Assembly (NCBI GenBank): GCA_023443455.1
Contig: JAEZUE010000080.1
Location: 1-5,666 of the forward strand
DNA: 5,666 bases
Reading direction: 5' to 3'
Source: Verrucomicrobiota bacterium
GTDB taxonomy: Bacteria > Verrucomicrobiota > Verrucomicrobiia > Opitutales > Opitutaceae
The notes below the pieces were generated by a model. It worked only from the letters and a program-made list of their open reading frames with translations, was not told the DNA's origin and searched no databases. Position 1 is the stretch's first letter; each line of letters begins with the position of its first letter. This document shows, one piece after another, positions 5,552-5,666 of the stretch. The translations under genes were made by a program, and so were the position numbers.

Positions 5552-5666
5552 TTACGTCGAGGTCGAGAATAGAGTGTCGGAGGCGATGCGGGAGCGCAGC
5601 GATCCGCGAGCCAGTCTCTGGAAAAAGGATTCAAGATGAATCGGGGTGGAGAGGGGTGTAGGGGGG

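Noticed and set aside
5223..5634. ATG-initiated minus-strand frames of 95-103 codons covering the right end
   Set aside because: Arg/Ser/Pro-rich composition; one runs back into the chemoreceptor gene. The third frame, though lacking a start, looks more like protein.
5636..5666. Possible start of a plus-strand gene (ATG at 5636 with AAGGA six bases upstream)
   Set aside because: Only ten G-rich codons are visible (MNRGGEGCRG), too little to support a gene call.

Overview
The window is GC-rich bacterial DNA, probably from a Gram-negative, flagellated bacterium. My best guess is Verrucomicrobiota, Opitutaceae-like. That rests on the style of the chemoreceptor signalling domain (tandem SLEET/TLEEV methylation motifs, no clear HAMP), the weak or absent Shine-Dalgarno sequences and the high third-position GC. 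It is inference, not proof.

Layout. Bases 1-313 hold no convincing gene, only a 10-bp tandem repeat, a perfect 20-bp palindrome and one arm of a 24-bp inverted repeat. Bases 314-1771 (minus) encode an intact AAA+ ATPase of the DUF234 'archaeal ATPase' type. Bases 1772-2340 are a gene graveyard: the ATPase promoter region, a fragment resembling the C-terminus of a CobW-type GTPase, a 10-G run, the second arm of the inverted repeat, and a frameshifted C-terminal piece of a Blc-type lipocalin. Bases 2341-2470 are a perfect 65-bp tandem duplication with a small hairpin in each copy. It supplies the last codons of the minus-strand gene at 2413-2892, which appears C-terminally truncated. A 416-bp divergent intergenic region follows and ends in a good match to a sigma-28 (FliA) flagellar promoter. 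Bases 3309-5279 (plus) encode a complete 656-residue transmembrane methyl-accepting chemotaxis protein with a NIT-like sensor region. Downstream lies a strong hairpin oriented as a terminator for minus-strand transcription, then a start-less minus-strand reading frame (5354-5551) that looks like the C-terminal remnant of another gene.

How it fits together. The chemoreceptor is probably the one conserved chromosomal function, expressed with the flagellar/chemotaxis regulon. The left half looks like accessory DNA shaped by insertion and decay. Outward-pointing 24-bp inverted repeats (21 of 24 matching) enclose the ATPase gene, their GGGGTC start recurs in the 65-bp tandem repeat, and the neighbouring genes survive only as ends. 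Two hairpins sharing the 9-bp stem CGGCACACC/GGTGTGCCG flank the chemoreceptor gene. No CRISPR array, tRNA, rRNA or recognisable transposase gene was seen.
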